A stretch of 64,000 bases of DNA from Pseudomonas rhizosphaerae. GTDB taxonomy: Bacteria > Pseudomonadota > Gammaproteobacteria > Pseudomonadales > Pseudomonadaceae. The position numbers and the translations under genes were made by a program. The stretch lies in the NCBI RefSeq assembly GCF_000761155.1, contig NZ_CP009533.1:3109001-3173000 (forward strand). Direction: 5' to 3'. Numbering within the stretch: the stretch's first letter is position 1; every line of letters begins with the position of its first letter. Below the pieces are notes generated by a model, which searched no databases, had not been told where the DNA came from, and worked only from the letters and a program-made list of their open reading frames with translations. Of the stretch, positions 43,119-54,125 are shown piece by piece.

Positions 43119-43727
43119 TCAAAGCTGGGCAAGGTCGACAGTGTCCAAGCGTTTGGCATCGATGCCAGCGAATGCCAGCAGCGCTGGCAACTTCTGCGCG
43201 AAGCCCTGGAAACCATGGTCGCCACCGTTTTCGATGTGCACGCTGCACGCCTGGTAGAACGCTGCAGCCTGGCGATAGTCGAGGGTTTCATCGCCTGTCT
43301 GCAGCCACACCTGGAGCCGCTCTGGGTCTGTGGGAGCCGGCACTTCCAGCTCGGCCAGGGCCGTGACGTGATCGCGGGTCAACTGCCAGCGCTCGCCGGT
43401 GTAATGATTGGTTTGTTCGCCCAGATAGCCATCGAACAGGCGGTGCGGATTGACCACCGGGTTGATCAGCAACGCCTTGAGGCCAAAGCGTGCGGCCAGG
43501 TGGGTCGCATAGTAGCCGCCGAGGGAGCTTCCCACCAGCAATGGTGCGTCGAGCTGCGCCAGTGCTGCTTCAAGTTGCGCGATGGCTTGGCGCGGATGGT
43601 GGTGCAGGGCCGGCGCGCGAAGCTGGTCGGCCAGGCCGATGCGTTGCATCAGGGCGCTCAGCTGGCGGGCTTTCTGCGAATCCGGCGAGCTGTTCAGACC
43701 ATGAATGTAGAGGATCGAACCGGGCAT
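43119..43727 (-). CDS. yqiA: YqiA-type esterase
   Basis: This 202-residue alpha/beta hydrolase has the nucleophile elbow GSSLGGYYA, an N-terminal YIHGLNSSPDSQKA and a late NGGDHGFQGF histidine. Relatives hydrolyse short acyl-CoA and ester substrates. GGAGG precedes the ATG. It lies 35 bases ahead of parE, as in many gamma-proteobacteria. Confidence 0.92.
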   Translation of the reverse strand: MPGSILYIHGLNSSPDSQKARQLSALMQRIGLADQLRAPALHHHPRQAIAQLEAALAQLDAPLLVGSSLGGYYATHLAARFGLKALLINPVVNPHRLFDGYLGEQTNHYTGERWQLTRDHVTALAELEVPAPTDPERLQVWLQTGDETLDYRQAAAFYQACSVHIENGGDHGFQGFAQKLPALLAFAGIDAKRLDTVDLAQL

Positions 43728-43809
43728 GGGAGCCTCCGGGCATAGAGATGGCGCGCAGTTTACCTTGTCGGGGGGGTGGGCGGGCTATCGGTGTGTTGCT
43801 GATCCTGAA

Positions 43810-44625
43810 TCAATACCCCGCCGCGTCCAGGTCCGGGGTGAAGGCAAATCCGGCCAGGCGCGAGACGCCGGTTTCGATCTGTCCGTCCGGCATCAGGCGC
43901 AGCCAGCGGTAGCCGGGCGCGCGGTCGTCCAGGGCGAAGTCCTCGCTGTGCGGCAGAAACTGAATGCAGGTCGAGGGCGATGCCAGCAGACGCAAGCCGT
44001 GGGCCTGACGGTCGATCGCCTGATGCACGTGCCCCCAGAGCACGCCCCGCGCCTGCGGAAAGCGTGCGAGCAGCTCGAACAGGGCCGGCGAATTGCGCAA
44101 GCCGATGGGCTCCATCCATTGGCTGCCGATCGGCACCGGATGATGGTGCAGACACACCAGGTGATGCTTGTGCGGCGCCTCGCCGAGCGACGTCGCGAGC
44201 AATTGCAGTTGGTCGTCGGCCAGATAGCCTGCCGCCGAGCCTGAGATGGCGGAGTCGAGCAACGTCACGCGCCAGGCGCCAATGTCCACCACCGGCTCCA
44301 GCCACCGCGTGCCCTGGGCGGCCTGCTGCATGACCGCGGGCTCGTCGTGATTGCCGGGTAGCCAGCGCATCGGCGCGGCAATCGCCTGGGCAGCCTGCGC
44401 AAAAGCCTGGTACGAGGCCAACGTGCCGTCCTGGGACAAATCACCGGTGGCGATGAGCAAGTCGATGCGTGGCTGTTCCATACGCACTTGGCCAAGCACG
44501 CGCGCCAGGCTCTGCCGTGTGTTCAGGCCGAACATAGCGCCGTCGGCCTCGGCCACCAAGTGGCTGTCCGAAAGCTGCACGAGCAGCACCGGGGTGTCGA
44601 CAGCAGGGTCAGATGGGCTCGGCAA
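43810..44625 (-). CDS. cpdA: 3',5'-cyclic AMP phosphodiesterase CpdA
   Basis: CpdA lowers cAMP and so tunes Vfr/CRP signalling. The 271 residues have the metallophosphatase motifs LSDSHL, ATGDLSQDG, PGNHDEP and WGHVHQ. No ATG fits; the chosen TTG at 44625 has GGAG seven bases before it and gives MPSPSDP. A longer in-frame form up to 44724 would overlap the DUF1249 gene. Confidence 0.92.
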   Translation of the reverse strand: MPSPSDPAVDTPVLLVQLSDSHLVAEADGAMFGLNTRQSLARVLGQVRMEQPRIDLLIATGDLSQDGTLASYQAFAQAAQAIAAPMRWLPGNHDEPAVMQQAAQGTRWLEPVVDIGAWRVTLLDSAISGSAAGYLADDQLQLLATSLGEAPHKHHLVCLHHHPVPIGSQWMEPIGLRNSPALFELLARFPQARGVLWGHVHQAIDRQAHGLRLLASPSTCIQFLPHSEDFALDDRAPGYRWLRLMPDGQIETGVSRLAGFAFTPDLDAAGY

Positions 44626-44672
44626 GGCCGTCTCCAGGCAAAGGCAACCGGTGAATCGGGGAAGATCGACGC

Positions 44673-45119
44673 TCAGCGTACCGCCTCGTACTCGTGCCCG
44701 CAGGCCAGGCAATGGCTGAGCCATTCACCGAGGAACAGGTTGAGCTGGGCCTTTTCGTCGGGTTGGTGCATGGCCTCGTTGGGATAGGGGTAGACGCTGC
44801 GAAAACGACGGGCATGCTCGGCGCTGATGACTTCGGCCATGCGCGCATCGTGGTACACCTGCACTTCCATCTGCGGCACCGGCAGCCACGGCAGGCTGTG
44901 CTCCTGGCGCACGCGCAGGGTGGTGGTGTACGGACAAGCCAGCAACACCTCGAGGGTCAGCACGCCGAGCATCTGGTCGGCCTGGGTCATGGCGATGCGG
45001 CGCGACAACTGCTGGCTGCGCATGTCCGGCAACAGGCGCATGAGGCGCGCATAGTTGGCCTCGCAGGCGGCCTGCAGACCGACCAGGTCGACGCGGTAGC
45101 GCTCGCGCAACGGACTCAC
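44673..45119 (-). CDS. DUF1249 family protein (YqiB-like)
   Basis: This 148-residue soluble protein of unknown role always travels with nudF and cpdA. It has YPYPNEAMHQPDEKAQLN, the family core. The GTG start at 45119 overlaps the nudF stop by four bases (GTGA), which fixes the start and implies coupled translation. Confidence 0.9.
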   Translation of the reverse strand: MSPLRERYRVDLVGLQAACEANYARLMRLLPDMRSQQLSRRIAMTQADQMLGVLTLEVLLACPYTTTLRVRQEHSLPWLPVPQMEVQVYHDARMAEVISAEHARRFRSVYPYPNEAMHQPDEKAQLNLFLGEWLSHCLACGHEYEAVR

Positions 45120-45733
45120 GACCACAGCCCCCTGACTTCGTCGCGGTTCAGGGCCAGCCACTGGATGGCAATGATCGCTGCCGCGTTGATGATCCGACCG
45201 TCGCGCACGGCCTGCAGGGCATCGTCGAATGCCCAGACGTTGACGCGGATGTCCTCGCCCTCTTCTTCCAGGCCATGCAAGCCACCGGCGCCTTCGCTGC
45301 TGCAGCGGCCCAGGTAGAGATGCACGTACTCGTCGCTGCCGCCGGGTGACGGAAAGTACTTGGTGATGGGCCACAACGCCGCGATCTGCAACCCCGCTTC
45401 CTCATCGGCCTCGCGGTGCGCGACTTCTTCGGGGCGCTCGTCCTTGTCGATCAGCCCGGCGACCATTTCGATCAGCCAGGGGTTGTCGACCTTGCCCACC
45501 GCGCCGACCCGGAATTGCTCGATCAGGACCACTTCGTCGCGAGCGGCGTCGTAGGGCAATACGCACACGGCGTCGTGGCGCACGAACAACTCGCGGCTGA
45601 TCTGCTTGCTCATGCCGCCGTTGAACAGCTCGTGGCGCAGGAACAGCTTGTCCAGTTTGTAGAAGCCCTGGAAACACAGTTCGGTCTTGTCGATCTCGAC
45701 CTTCGCAGGGGTGGATCGGGATGAATCTGGCAT
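45116..45733 (-). CDS. nudF: ADP-ribose pyrophosphatase
   Basis: NudF splits ADP-ribose to AMP and ribose 5-phosphate. The 205 residues have a complete Nudix box (GLIDKDERPEEV then READEEAG). The start at 45733 gives MPDSSRSTPAK with AAGAGG upstream. It heads the nudF-DUF1249-cpdA-yqiA-parE run. The 198-base gap to the next gene, which diverges, should hold its promoter. Confidence 0.95.
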   Translation of the reverse strand: MPDSSRSTPAKVEIDKTELCFQGFYKLDKLFLRHELFNGGMSKQISRELFVRHDAVCVLPYDAARDEVVLIEQFRVGAVGKVDNPWLIEMVAGLIDKDERPEEVAHREADEEAGLQIAALWPITKYFPSPGGSDEYVHLYLGRCSSEGAGGLHGLEEEGEDIRVNVWAFDDALQAVRDGRIINAAAIIAIQWLALNRDEVRGLWS

Positions 45734-45931
45734 GGAAAAAACCTCTTGCTCGTGCGTGCAGCTTGCAGCCATCGTAACCGCGATGCACCGGTATTGCAGC
45801 CCCTTTGAGGTGAAGTCGTGCGCCTCGGGATAGGCGGTTGGGCGAGCACGCATTAAGATTGCGCGACCTGCGAACCGACGGTTCGACCGGCAGTCCAACC
45901 ACGACAATTCAATCACCCGCCAAGGACCATC

Positions 45932-46678
45932 ATGTCGTTTCTCAAGTTTGCCTCCGTGGCCTGCGTCGCCCTGACCCTGGGTGCCTGCGCCAGTGTCTTC
46001 CAACCCAATTACCGGGCACCACTGGAGACCAAGCGCGAGGCGTTCGAGCATCTGAAGCCTGGCTGCGACAATCAGGATTGCCCACTGGTGAACATCGACG
46101 TGGTGCATTTTCCCGACGAGCCCGGCCTCGATGCCGCCATCGACAAACGCCTGCGTGAAATGACGGTCAACACGCCCGATGCCCGCGTCCCGGCAACCCT
46201 GAAGGCCTATGAAGATCAATTCATGCGCGAGGCCCAGCCGCGCTACAGCAGCTACCTGCAAGCCAAGGTACGTGAGCAGCATGACGGTATCGTGGTGGTC
46301 GAGCTGTCCAGCTATGCCATGACCGGCGGCGCCCACGGCATGCCGGGGCGCGGCTTCATCAACTGGTCGCGCCGCGAGCATCGCGAACTGACCCTGCAGG
46401 ACATGCTGGTACCCGGCCAGGAACGTGCGTTCTGGCAGGCTGCCGAAGAAGCCCACCGCGGCTGGCTGGTCGCCAGCAAATTGGACAAGGACGCCGATTT
46501 CATTCGCCAGTGGCCCTTCCAGCAGACGCCGAACATTGCCTTGACCTACGGGGGCGTGGTGCTCAAGTACAACGTGTACAGCATCGCCCCCTACGCCATG
46601 GGCCACCCGGAAGTGAAGATCGCCTACCCCCGCCTCAACGGCGTGATCAAGCCCGAGCTGTTTCCGGGCCGCGGTTGA
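45932..46678 (+). CDS. RsiV-family (DUF3298) lipoprotein
   Basis: The 248 residues begin with a lipoprotein signal (FASVACVALTLGAC). The DUF3298 / RsiV-like fold follows, with YSSYLQAKVREQ, GGAHGMPGRGFINW and FQQTPNIALTYGG. RsiV binds lysozyme in Bacillus, but no sigma factor is adjacent here, so that role is not assumed. AAGGA precedes the ATG. The last 32 bases overlap the convergent cytX gene. Confidence 0.82.
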   Translation: MSFLKFASVACVALTLGACASVFQPNYRAPLETKREAFEHLKPGCDNQDCPLVNIDVVHFPDEPGLDAAIDKRLREMTVNTPDARVPATLKAYEDQFMREAQPRYSSYLQAKVREQHDGIVVVELSSYAMTGGAHGMPGRGFINWSRREHRELTLQDMLVPGQERAFWQAAEEAHRGWLVASKLDKDADFIRQWPFQQTPNIALTYGGVVLKYNVYSIAPYAMGHPEVKIAYPRLNGVIKPELFPGRG

Positions 46679-47930
46679 GCACACGCTCGATCAGGTAGTA
46701 CAGCAACCCCGCCACCAGCAAGGCTGGCAGGGTTGCGCCGAGTTGCGGATACAGATTGGCCAACCCGTGGTAGATGCACACGCCGCTTAGCCAGGCCACC
46801 AGCGCGCTCCAGCGCACAGCCCGTGGCTCGACCTGGATGGCGCGTTTGCGCAGCACGAAGTGGTCCATCAGGACCACGCCGAACAGCGGCGCGAAGACCG
46901 AGCCGATCAGCAACAGGAAGTTCTGGTACTGCGCCAACGGGGCCAGGCAGGCGATCAGGGTGCAGACGACGCCGATGGCCAAGGCCAGATGCTCGACCTT
47001 GAAGCCCGACAACAGGCTGGTCGATACCGCAGCCGAATGGATGTCGGCAAAGGCGTTCTCCGACTCGTCCAGGAGGATCAGCAGCAGCGGTATGCCCAGG
47101 CCAGCACCGGCCAGCGCCAACAGCAATGCATTGACTTCACCACTGGGCGCGAACGCCAGGGTGTAGGCAACGCCTAAGCTCATCAACCAGAAGTTGCCGA
47201 TGAAGAAGCCGACGGCGGTCCCGCCGAACACGTTTCGGGCGCGCTTGCCGAACCGGGAATAGTCGGCAATCAGCGGCAGCCACGACAAGGGCATGGCAAT
47301 CGCGATGTCAAAGCCAGTGGCCAAGTCCATGGAGCCGTCGCCCGCAGTGTTCCACAGAGCTGCCAGGTCGGCCTTGGCGAACAGGTTCCAGGTCAGCCAA
47401 ACGCATGCCGCCAGTAGCAGCCAGATACCCCATTTGCGCAGCACCTTGCGCACGAAGGTCAGCGGCCCACTGACCGCCAGCAGCGTGACCAATGCGCCGA
47501 ACAACAGCGTCCACAACCATGGACTGCCGCCCAGGCTGCCTTCGCCGAAAGCGCGGGTGCCCAGCAGGCTGGCGGCATCGCGCATGACGATGATCTCGAA
47601 CGAGCCCCAGCCGACCAGTTGCAGCAGGTTGAGCAGCGCCGGCACGCTGCCGGCGCCGCGGCCCAGGGTCAGGCGCAGGGTGGCCATGGCGGACAGGCCG
47701 GTGTCGCTGCCGATCACGCCAACCGCAGCGAGCAGCAGGACGCCCACCAGGGTGCCCAGGAAAATGGCGGTCAGCGCGCCGGCAAGGCCCAAGCCCGGTG
47801 CCAGCAAGGCCCCGGTCTGCAGCACCATGAGGCCGACGCCCAGGGAAAACCACAGGGAGAACAGGTCGCGCCCGCCCAGCACACGTTGGGCGGTGGAGAC
47901 CGCGATATCGGGGGAGTAGGAGGTTTTCAA
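46647..47930 (-). CDS. cytX: Putative hydroxymethylpyrimidine transporter CytX
   Basis: The 427 residues form about twelve membrane helices of the NCS1 (CodB-like) permease family. GGRDLFSLWFSLGVGLMVLQTG opens the core, with a later WLPLIADYSRFGK. CytX members import the HMP moiety of thiamine and are often linked to thiamine genes; here thiC is directly upstream. The start is not certain: TTG at 47930 gives the family N-terminus but has no ribosome site. It lies 166 bases after thiC, with a REP pair in the gap. Confidence 0.85.
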   Translation of the reverse strand: MKTSYSPDIAVSTAQRVLGGRDLFSLWFSLGVGLMVLQTGALLAPGLGLAGALTAIFLGTLVGVLLLAAVGVIGSDTGLSAMATLRLTLGRGAGSVPALLNLLQLVGWGSFEIIVMRDAASLLGTRAFGEGSLGGSPWLWTLLFGALVTLLAVSGPLTFVRKVLRKWGIWLLLAACVWLTWNLFAKADLAALWNTAGDGSMDLATGFDIAIAMPLSWLPLIADYSRFGKRARNVFGGTAVGFFIGNFWLMSLGVAYTLAFAPSGEVNALLLALAGAGLGIPLLLILLDESENAFADIHSAAVSTSLLSGFKVEHLALAIGVVCTLIACLAPLAQYQNFLLLIGSVFAPLFGVVLMDHFVLRKRAIQVEPRAVRWSALVAWLSGVCIYHGLANLYPQLGATLPALLVAGLLYYLIERVLNRGPETARA

Positions 47931-47997
47931 TGGATGGGCTCGAATAGGGTCGGAGGTTGTGGGGCATCGGCGGTGTGTCAGGTCAGACGCGGTGCGG

Positions 47998-48077
47998 CTT
48001 TCGCGGCCAATGACCGCTCCCACAGGATCGCTTTAATCACTGTGATCTCCGTGGGAGCGGTCAGCGGCCGCGAAGGG
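47998..48077. repeat. Inverted pair of REP palindromes (GTAGGAGCGG family)
   Basis: CTTTCGCGGCC then GACCGCTCCCAC faces GTGGGAGCGGTC then GGCCGCGAAGGG across about 30 bases. Same family as 716-808 but with the half-elements arranged the other way round. It separates thiC from cytX. Confidence 0.85.
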
Positions 48078-48096
48078 CCACCGCCGACACTGCTGA

Positions 48097-50406
<2,310 letters not shown>

Positions 50407-50428
50407 TTACAGACCAAGGATTGCCCCC

Positions 50429-51886
50429 ATGCTGCGCAGTAGATTTCCCTCGGCAACGGCCCTCGCCCTGGCCGTGTCCGGTGCCATCCCAGGCCTGGCC
50501 CTGGCGCAGCAGGCACCGTTGGCGAGTATGACCGATCTGGTCAGCGTCTATCAGGAAGCGGTACTGAACAATGCCGACCTGGCCGCCTCGCGGGCCGACT
50601 ATGCGGCGCAAAGCGAAATCGTGCCGCAGGCGCGCGCCGGTTTGCTGCCCAACCTGTCGGCCGGTTACGACATCAACGACACGCGCACCTCGCTGGACCA
50701 GCCCTCGGCGGTGTACAACCGCAGCGGCAACTCCTACCGCGCGCAGCTCAGCCAGCCGCTGTTTCGCGCCGACCGCTGGTTCCAGCTCAAGGCGGCCAAG
50801 GCGGTCGACGAGCAGGCGGCCGTGCAGCTGTCGGCCACCGAGCAGAACCTGATCCTGCAGAGCGCTCAGGCCTACTTTTCGGTGCTGCGCGCCCAGGACA
50901 ACCTGGCCACTGCGCGCGCCGAGGAGAATGCCTTTCGGCGCCAGCTCGATCAGTCCCAGGAGCGCTTCAACGTCGGCCTTTCCGACAAGACCGACACCCT
51001 GCAATCACAGGCCAGCTACGACACCGCACGGGCCAACCGGATCATCGCCCAGCGCCAGGTGGACGACGCTTTCCAGGCCCTGATCACGCTGACCAACCGT
51101 GAATACAATTCGCTCCAGGGCATCGTTCACACCTTGCCCGTGCTGGCGCCGATACCCAACGACGCCAGCGCCTGGGTCGATACCGCCTCGCGGCAGAACC
51201 TCGATCTGCTGGCCAGCAACTACGCCGTGGAAGCCGCCGAGCAGACCTTGCGCCAGCGCAAGGCCGGGCACGCGCCGACGGTGGATGCGGTCGCGCAATA
51301 CCAGAAGGGCGACAACGACAACCTGGGTTTCAGCAACCCCTCGACCTTGCCGGGCGTCAGCTATGGCAGCGATGTGTCGCAGCGCAGCATCGGCGTGCAG
51401 TTGAACATCCCGATCTACAGCGGCGGGCTGACCAGTTCCCAGGTCCGCGAGGCGTACGCGCGGCTCACCCAAAGCGAGCAGCAACGCGAGAGCCTGCGTC
51501 GGCAGGTGGTGGAGAACACGCGCAACCTGCACCGTGCGGTCAACACCGATGTCGAGCAGGTGCAGGCGCGCAAGCAGTCGATCATTTCCAACCAGAGTTC
51601 GGTGCTGGCCACCGAAATCGGCTATCAGGTGGGGACACGCAACATCGTCGACGTGCTCGACGCCCAGCGTCAGCTGTACAGCTCGGTGCGCGACTACAAC
51701 AACACCCGCTATGACTACATTCTGGACAACCTGCGCCTCAAGCAGGCGGCAGGCATTTTGAGCCCGGGCGATCTGCAGGACCTGACGCGCTTCCTCAAGG
51801 CCGACTACAACCCGGACAAGGATTTCCTGCCACCGGACCTGGCCAAAGCCGCCGAGGCGCTGCTCAAGCCGCCGGCAAAACCCTGA
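50429..51886 (+). CDS. tolC: TolC family outer-membrane protein
   Basis: TolC is the trimeric outer-membrane exit duct used by tripartite efflux pumps and type I secretion. The 485 residues have a signal peptide (ALALAVSGAIPGLALAQQ) and paired OEP repeats. Examples are DNLATARAEENAFRRQLDQ in the first half and TEIGYQVGTRNIVDVLDAQR in the second. AAGGAT precedes the ATG. It is a stand-alone gene, with no inner-membrane pump alongside. Confidence 0.94.
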   Translation: MLRSRFPSATALALAVSGAIPGLALAQQAPLASMTDLVSVYQEAVLNNADLAASRADYAAQSEIVPQARAGLLPNLSAGYDINDTRTSLDQPSAVYNRSGNSYRAQLSQPLFRADRWFQLKAAKAVDEQAAVQLSATEQNLILQSAQAYFSVLRAQDNLATARAEENAFRRQLDQSQERFNVGLSDKTDTLQSQASYDTARANRIIAQRQVDDAFQALITLTNREYNSLQGIVHTLPVLAPIPNDASAWVDTASRQNLDLLASNYAVEAAEQTLRQRKAGHAPTVDAVAQYQKGDNDNLGFSNPSTLPGVSYGSDVSQRSIGVQLNIPIYSGGLTSSQVREAYARLTQSEQQRESLRRQVVENTRNLHRAVNTDVEQVQARKQSIISNQSSVLATEIGYQVGTRNIVDVLDAQRQLYSSVRDYNNTRYDYILDNLRLKQAAGILSPGDLQDLTRFLKADYNPDKDFLPPDLAKAAEALLKPPAKP

Positions 51887-51897
51887 CCTGACGCGCC

Positions 51898-52012
51898 GCT
51901 GCTACACGGCTTGCGCAACCCTGTAGCAGCGGCGCAAGCCGCGTCCGGCGTCGATGCGGGGTGTCAGGCGTATCGCGTCGCCAGTGACGCGGCTTGCGCC
52001 GCTGCTACAGGG
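51898..52012. repeat. Inverted pair of REP palindromes (GTAGCAGCGG family)
   Basis: CCTGTAGCAGCGGCGCAAGC at 51920 faces its inverse GCTTGCGCCGCTGCTACAGG ending at 52011. A degenerate part copy lies at 51898-51919. This second REP family also occurs inside bioC at 60755-60780. With the terminator below it fills the 378-base gap after tolC; I saw nothing gene-like in 52100-52264. Confidence 0.85.
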
Positions 52013-52065
52013 GGGGTGTGAGCAGCGTCGGGCGTTGATGCGGGGAACATTCGGGGGCGGAAAAA

Positions 52066-52090
52066 AGAAAACCCCGCCGAAGCGGGGTTT
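52066..52090. terminator. Rho-independent terminator
   Basis: AAAACCCCGCC-GAA-GCGGGGTTT makes a stem with A/T flanks between tolC and the convergent acyl-CoA dehydrogenase gene. It could serve the plus strand after tolC, but the T-run is short; the A-run at 52061-52071 makes it stronger for the minus strand. Confidence 0.75.
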
Positions 52091-52264
52091 GCAGACTGTT
52101 TCCCATGACATCCATTTCCGTCCGCCGTCCTGGCAGAAATCCTACGTGTCCCTGTTATATCTAGGCGCATCCTGCGCAACGTCCTTGGAAAGAAGATTAA
52201 CCGTGGATCCAATCTGCGGATATAGCCTAAAGACACTACGTAACGTAAGCCAAAGCTTACATCG

Positions 52265-54040
52265 TCAGAACTGCGCTTCATCCAGTAGAAACAGCGACGC
52301 ACTGCCAGCCTCGACGGCGGCCGCCAGCGAATGAACCCGCGGCAACAAACGCGCGAAATAAAACCGCGCCGTGCCCAGCTTGCTGGCGTAGAACACGTCG
52401 TCCTGCCTGCCCAGCGCAGCGCCGGCCATCCTTGCCCACATGTAGGCATAGGCGGTGTAGCCGAAGGCCTGCAGGTACTCGACGGACGCCGCGCCAATCT
52501 CGCGCGGATCGTTCCCGGCCCGGTCCAGAACCCCGGCCGTCAGCGCATCCAGACGGTCCAACGCCTGGATCAGCGGCTGGGTGAACTCCTGCAATGCGGC
52601 ATCAGCCTGGGTCGCATAGGCGCGCACTTCATCGGAAAACAGCTGGTAGAACGCGCCACCGTTGCCCACGACTTTGCGGCCCATCAGGTCCAACGCCTGG
52701 ATGCCGTTGGTGCCCTCGTAGATCTGGGTAATGCGCACATCGCGCACCAACTGCTCCTGGCCCCACTCGCGGATATACCCGTGGCCACCCAACACCTGCT
52801 GGCCATGCACCGTGGTTTCCAGGCCCAGGTCGGTCAGGAACGCCTTGGCCACCGGCGTCAGCAAAGCGACCATATCTTCGGCGCGCTTGCGTGTGATCGG
52901 ATCCTCGCTGTACTTGGCCGTATCCAACTGCAACGCAACGTAGGTGGAAAAGGCACGCCCGCCTTCGTTGCAGGCCTTCATGGTCAGCAGCATGCGCCGC
53001 ACGTCCGGGTGGACGATGATCGGGTCGGCCATCTTGTCGGGCTGGGCAGCACCAGCAGGTGAGCGACTTTGCAGCCGGTCGCGGGCATATTCCACGGCGT
53101 TCTGGTAGGAGCGCTCGGCCGACGCCAGACCCTGGATACCCACACCCAGCCGCTCGTAATTCATCATGGTGAACATGGCTGCCAAACCCTTGTTCGCCTC
53201 GCCGACCAGGTAGCCGGTGGCGCCGTCGAAATTCATCACACAGGTGGCCGACGCCTGGATACCCATCTTGTGCTCGATGGACCCGCACGACACGGCATTG
53301 CGCGCGCCCAGGTTGCCGTCGGCATCGACCATGAACTTGGGCACCAGCAGCAACGAGATACCTTTGGGCCCCGGCGGTGCATCGGGCAGCTTGGCCAACA
53401 CCAGGTGAATGATGTTCTCGGTCAGGTCGTGTTCGCCGCCGGTGATGAAGATCTTCGTCCCGCTGACCTTGTAGCTGCCGTCGGCCTGCGGTTCGGCGCG
53501 GGTGCGGATCAGGCCGAGGTCGGTGCCTGCATGGGCTTCGGTCAGGCACATGGAGCCGGCCCAGGTGCCCGCATACATCTTGGGCAGGTAGGTCTGCTTC
53601 AGCTCGTCGCTGGCGTGAGCGTTGATGGACAGGCAGGCACCGGCCGTCAGCATCGGGTACAGGCCGAACGCCAGGCTGGCCGAGTTGACCATCTCCTCGA
53701 CCTGCGCCGAAATCACCTTGGGCATGCCCATGCCACCGTGAGCGGGCTCGCCGCCGACGCCGACCCAGCCGCCCTCGGCATAGGTCTGGTAGGCCTGGAG
53801 GAATCCAGCCGGGGTGGTGACCACGGTATCGCGCCAGTGACAGCCCTCTTCGTCGGCCGCACGGCTCAACGGTGCGATCGCCTGGGCCGTGACCTTGCCG
53901 GCCTCTTCGAGGATCGCCTCCATGGTTTCCACGTCGACGCTGTCGGCCAGGCCCGGCAATTGCGCCCAGTGACTGGCGACGTCGAATACTTCATTCAGAA
54001 CAAAGCGCATATCGCGCAAGGGAGCTTTGTAGTCCGCCAT
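52265..54040 (-). CDS. Acyl-CoA dehydrogenase (600-residue type), copy A
   Basis: This FAD enzyme makes the trans-2,3 double bond in acyl-CoA in beta-oxidation. The 591 residues have an N-terminal AcylCoA_DH_N segment ([17 protein letters not shown]), the FAD-binding middle (MCLTEAHAGTDLGL, SGTKIFITGGEHDL) and the closing IYEGTNGIQALDLMGRKV. A C-terminal extension ends LLDEAQF. The preference, probably medium or long chains, cannot be read from sequence. It lies 85 bases after copy B and is a clear paralogue of it. Confidence 0.94.
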   Translation of the reverse strand: MADYKAPLRDMRFVLNEVFDVASHWAQLPGLADSVDVETMEAILEEAGKVTAQAIAPLSRAADEEGCHWRDTVVTTPAGFLQAYQTYAEGGWVGVGGEPAHGGMGMPKVISAQVEEMVNSASLAFGLYPMLTAGACLSINAHASDELKQTYLPKMYAGTWAGSMCLTEAHAGTDLGLIRTRAEPQADGSYKVSGTKIFITGGEHDLTENIIHLVLAKLPDAPPGPKGISLLLVPKFMVDADGNLGARNAVSCGSIEHKMGIQASATCVMNFDGATGYLVGEANKGLAAMFTMMNYERLGVGIQGLASAERSYQNAVEYARDRLQSRSPAGAAQPDKMADPIIVHPDVRRMLLTMKACNEGGRAFSTYVALQLDTAKYSEDPITRKRAEDMVALLTPVAKAFLTDLGLETTVHGQQVLGGHGYIREWGQEQLVRDVRITQIYEGTNGIQALDLMGRKVVGNGGAFYQLFSDEVRAYATQADAALQEFTQPLIQALDRLDALTAGVLDRAGNDPREIGAASVEYLQAFGYTAYAYMWARMAGAALGRQDDVFYASKLGTARFYFARLLPRVHSLAAAVEAGSASLFLLDEAQF

Positions 54041-54125
54041 GGCTAACTCGCAGGAATTCGAGGGCTGAAGTTCGAAAGCCGGGCGGCGCGCTCGGGTCGA
54101 CGCGCGCCGCAGGCTGGTTGGCCTG

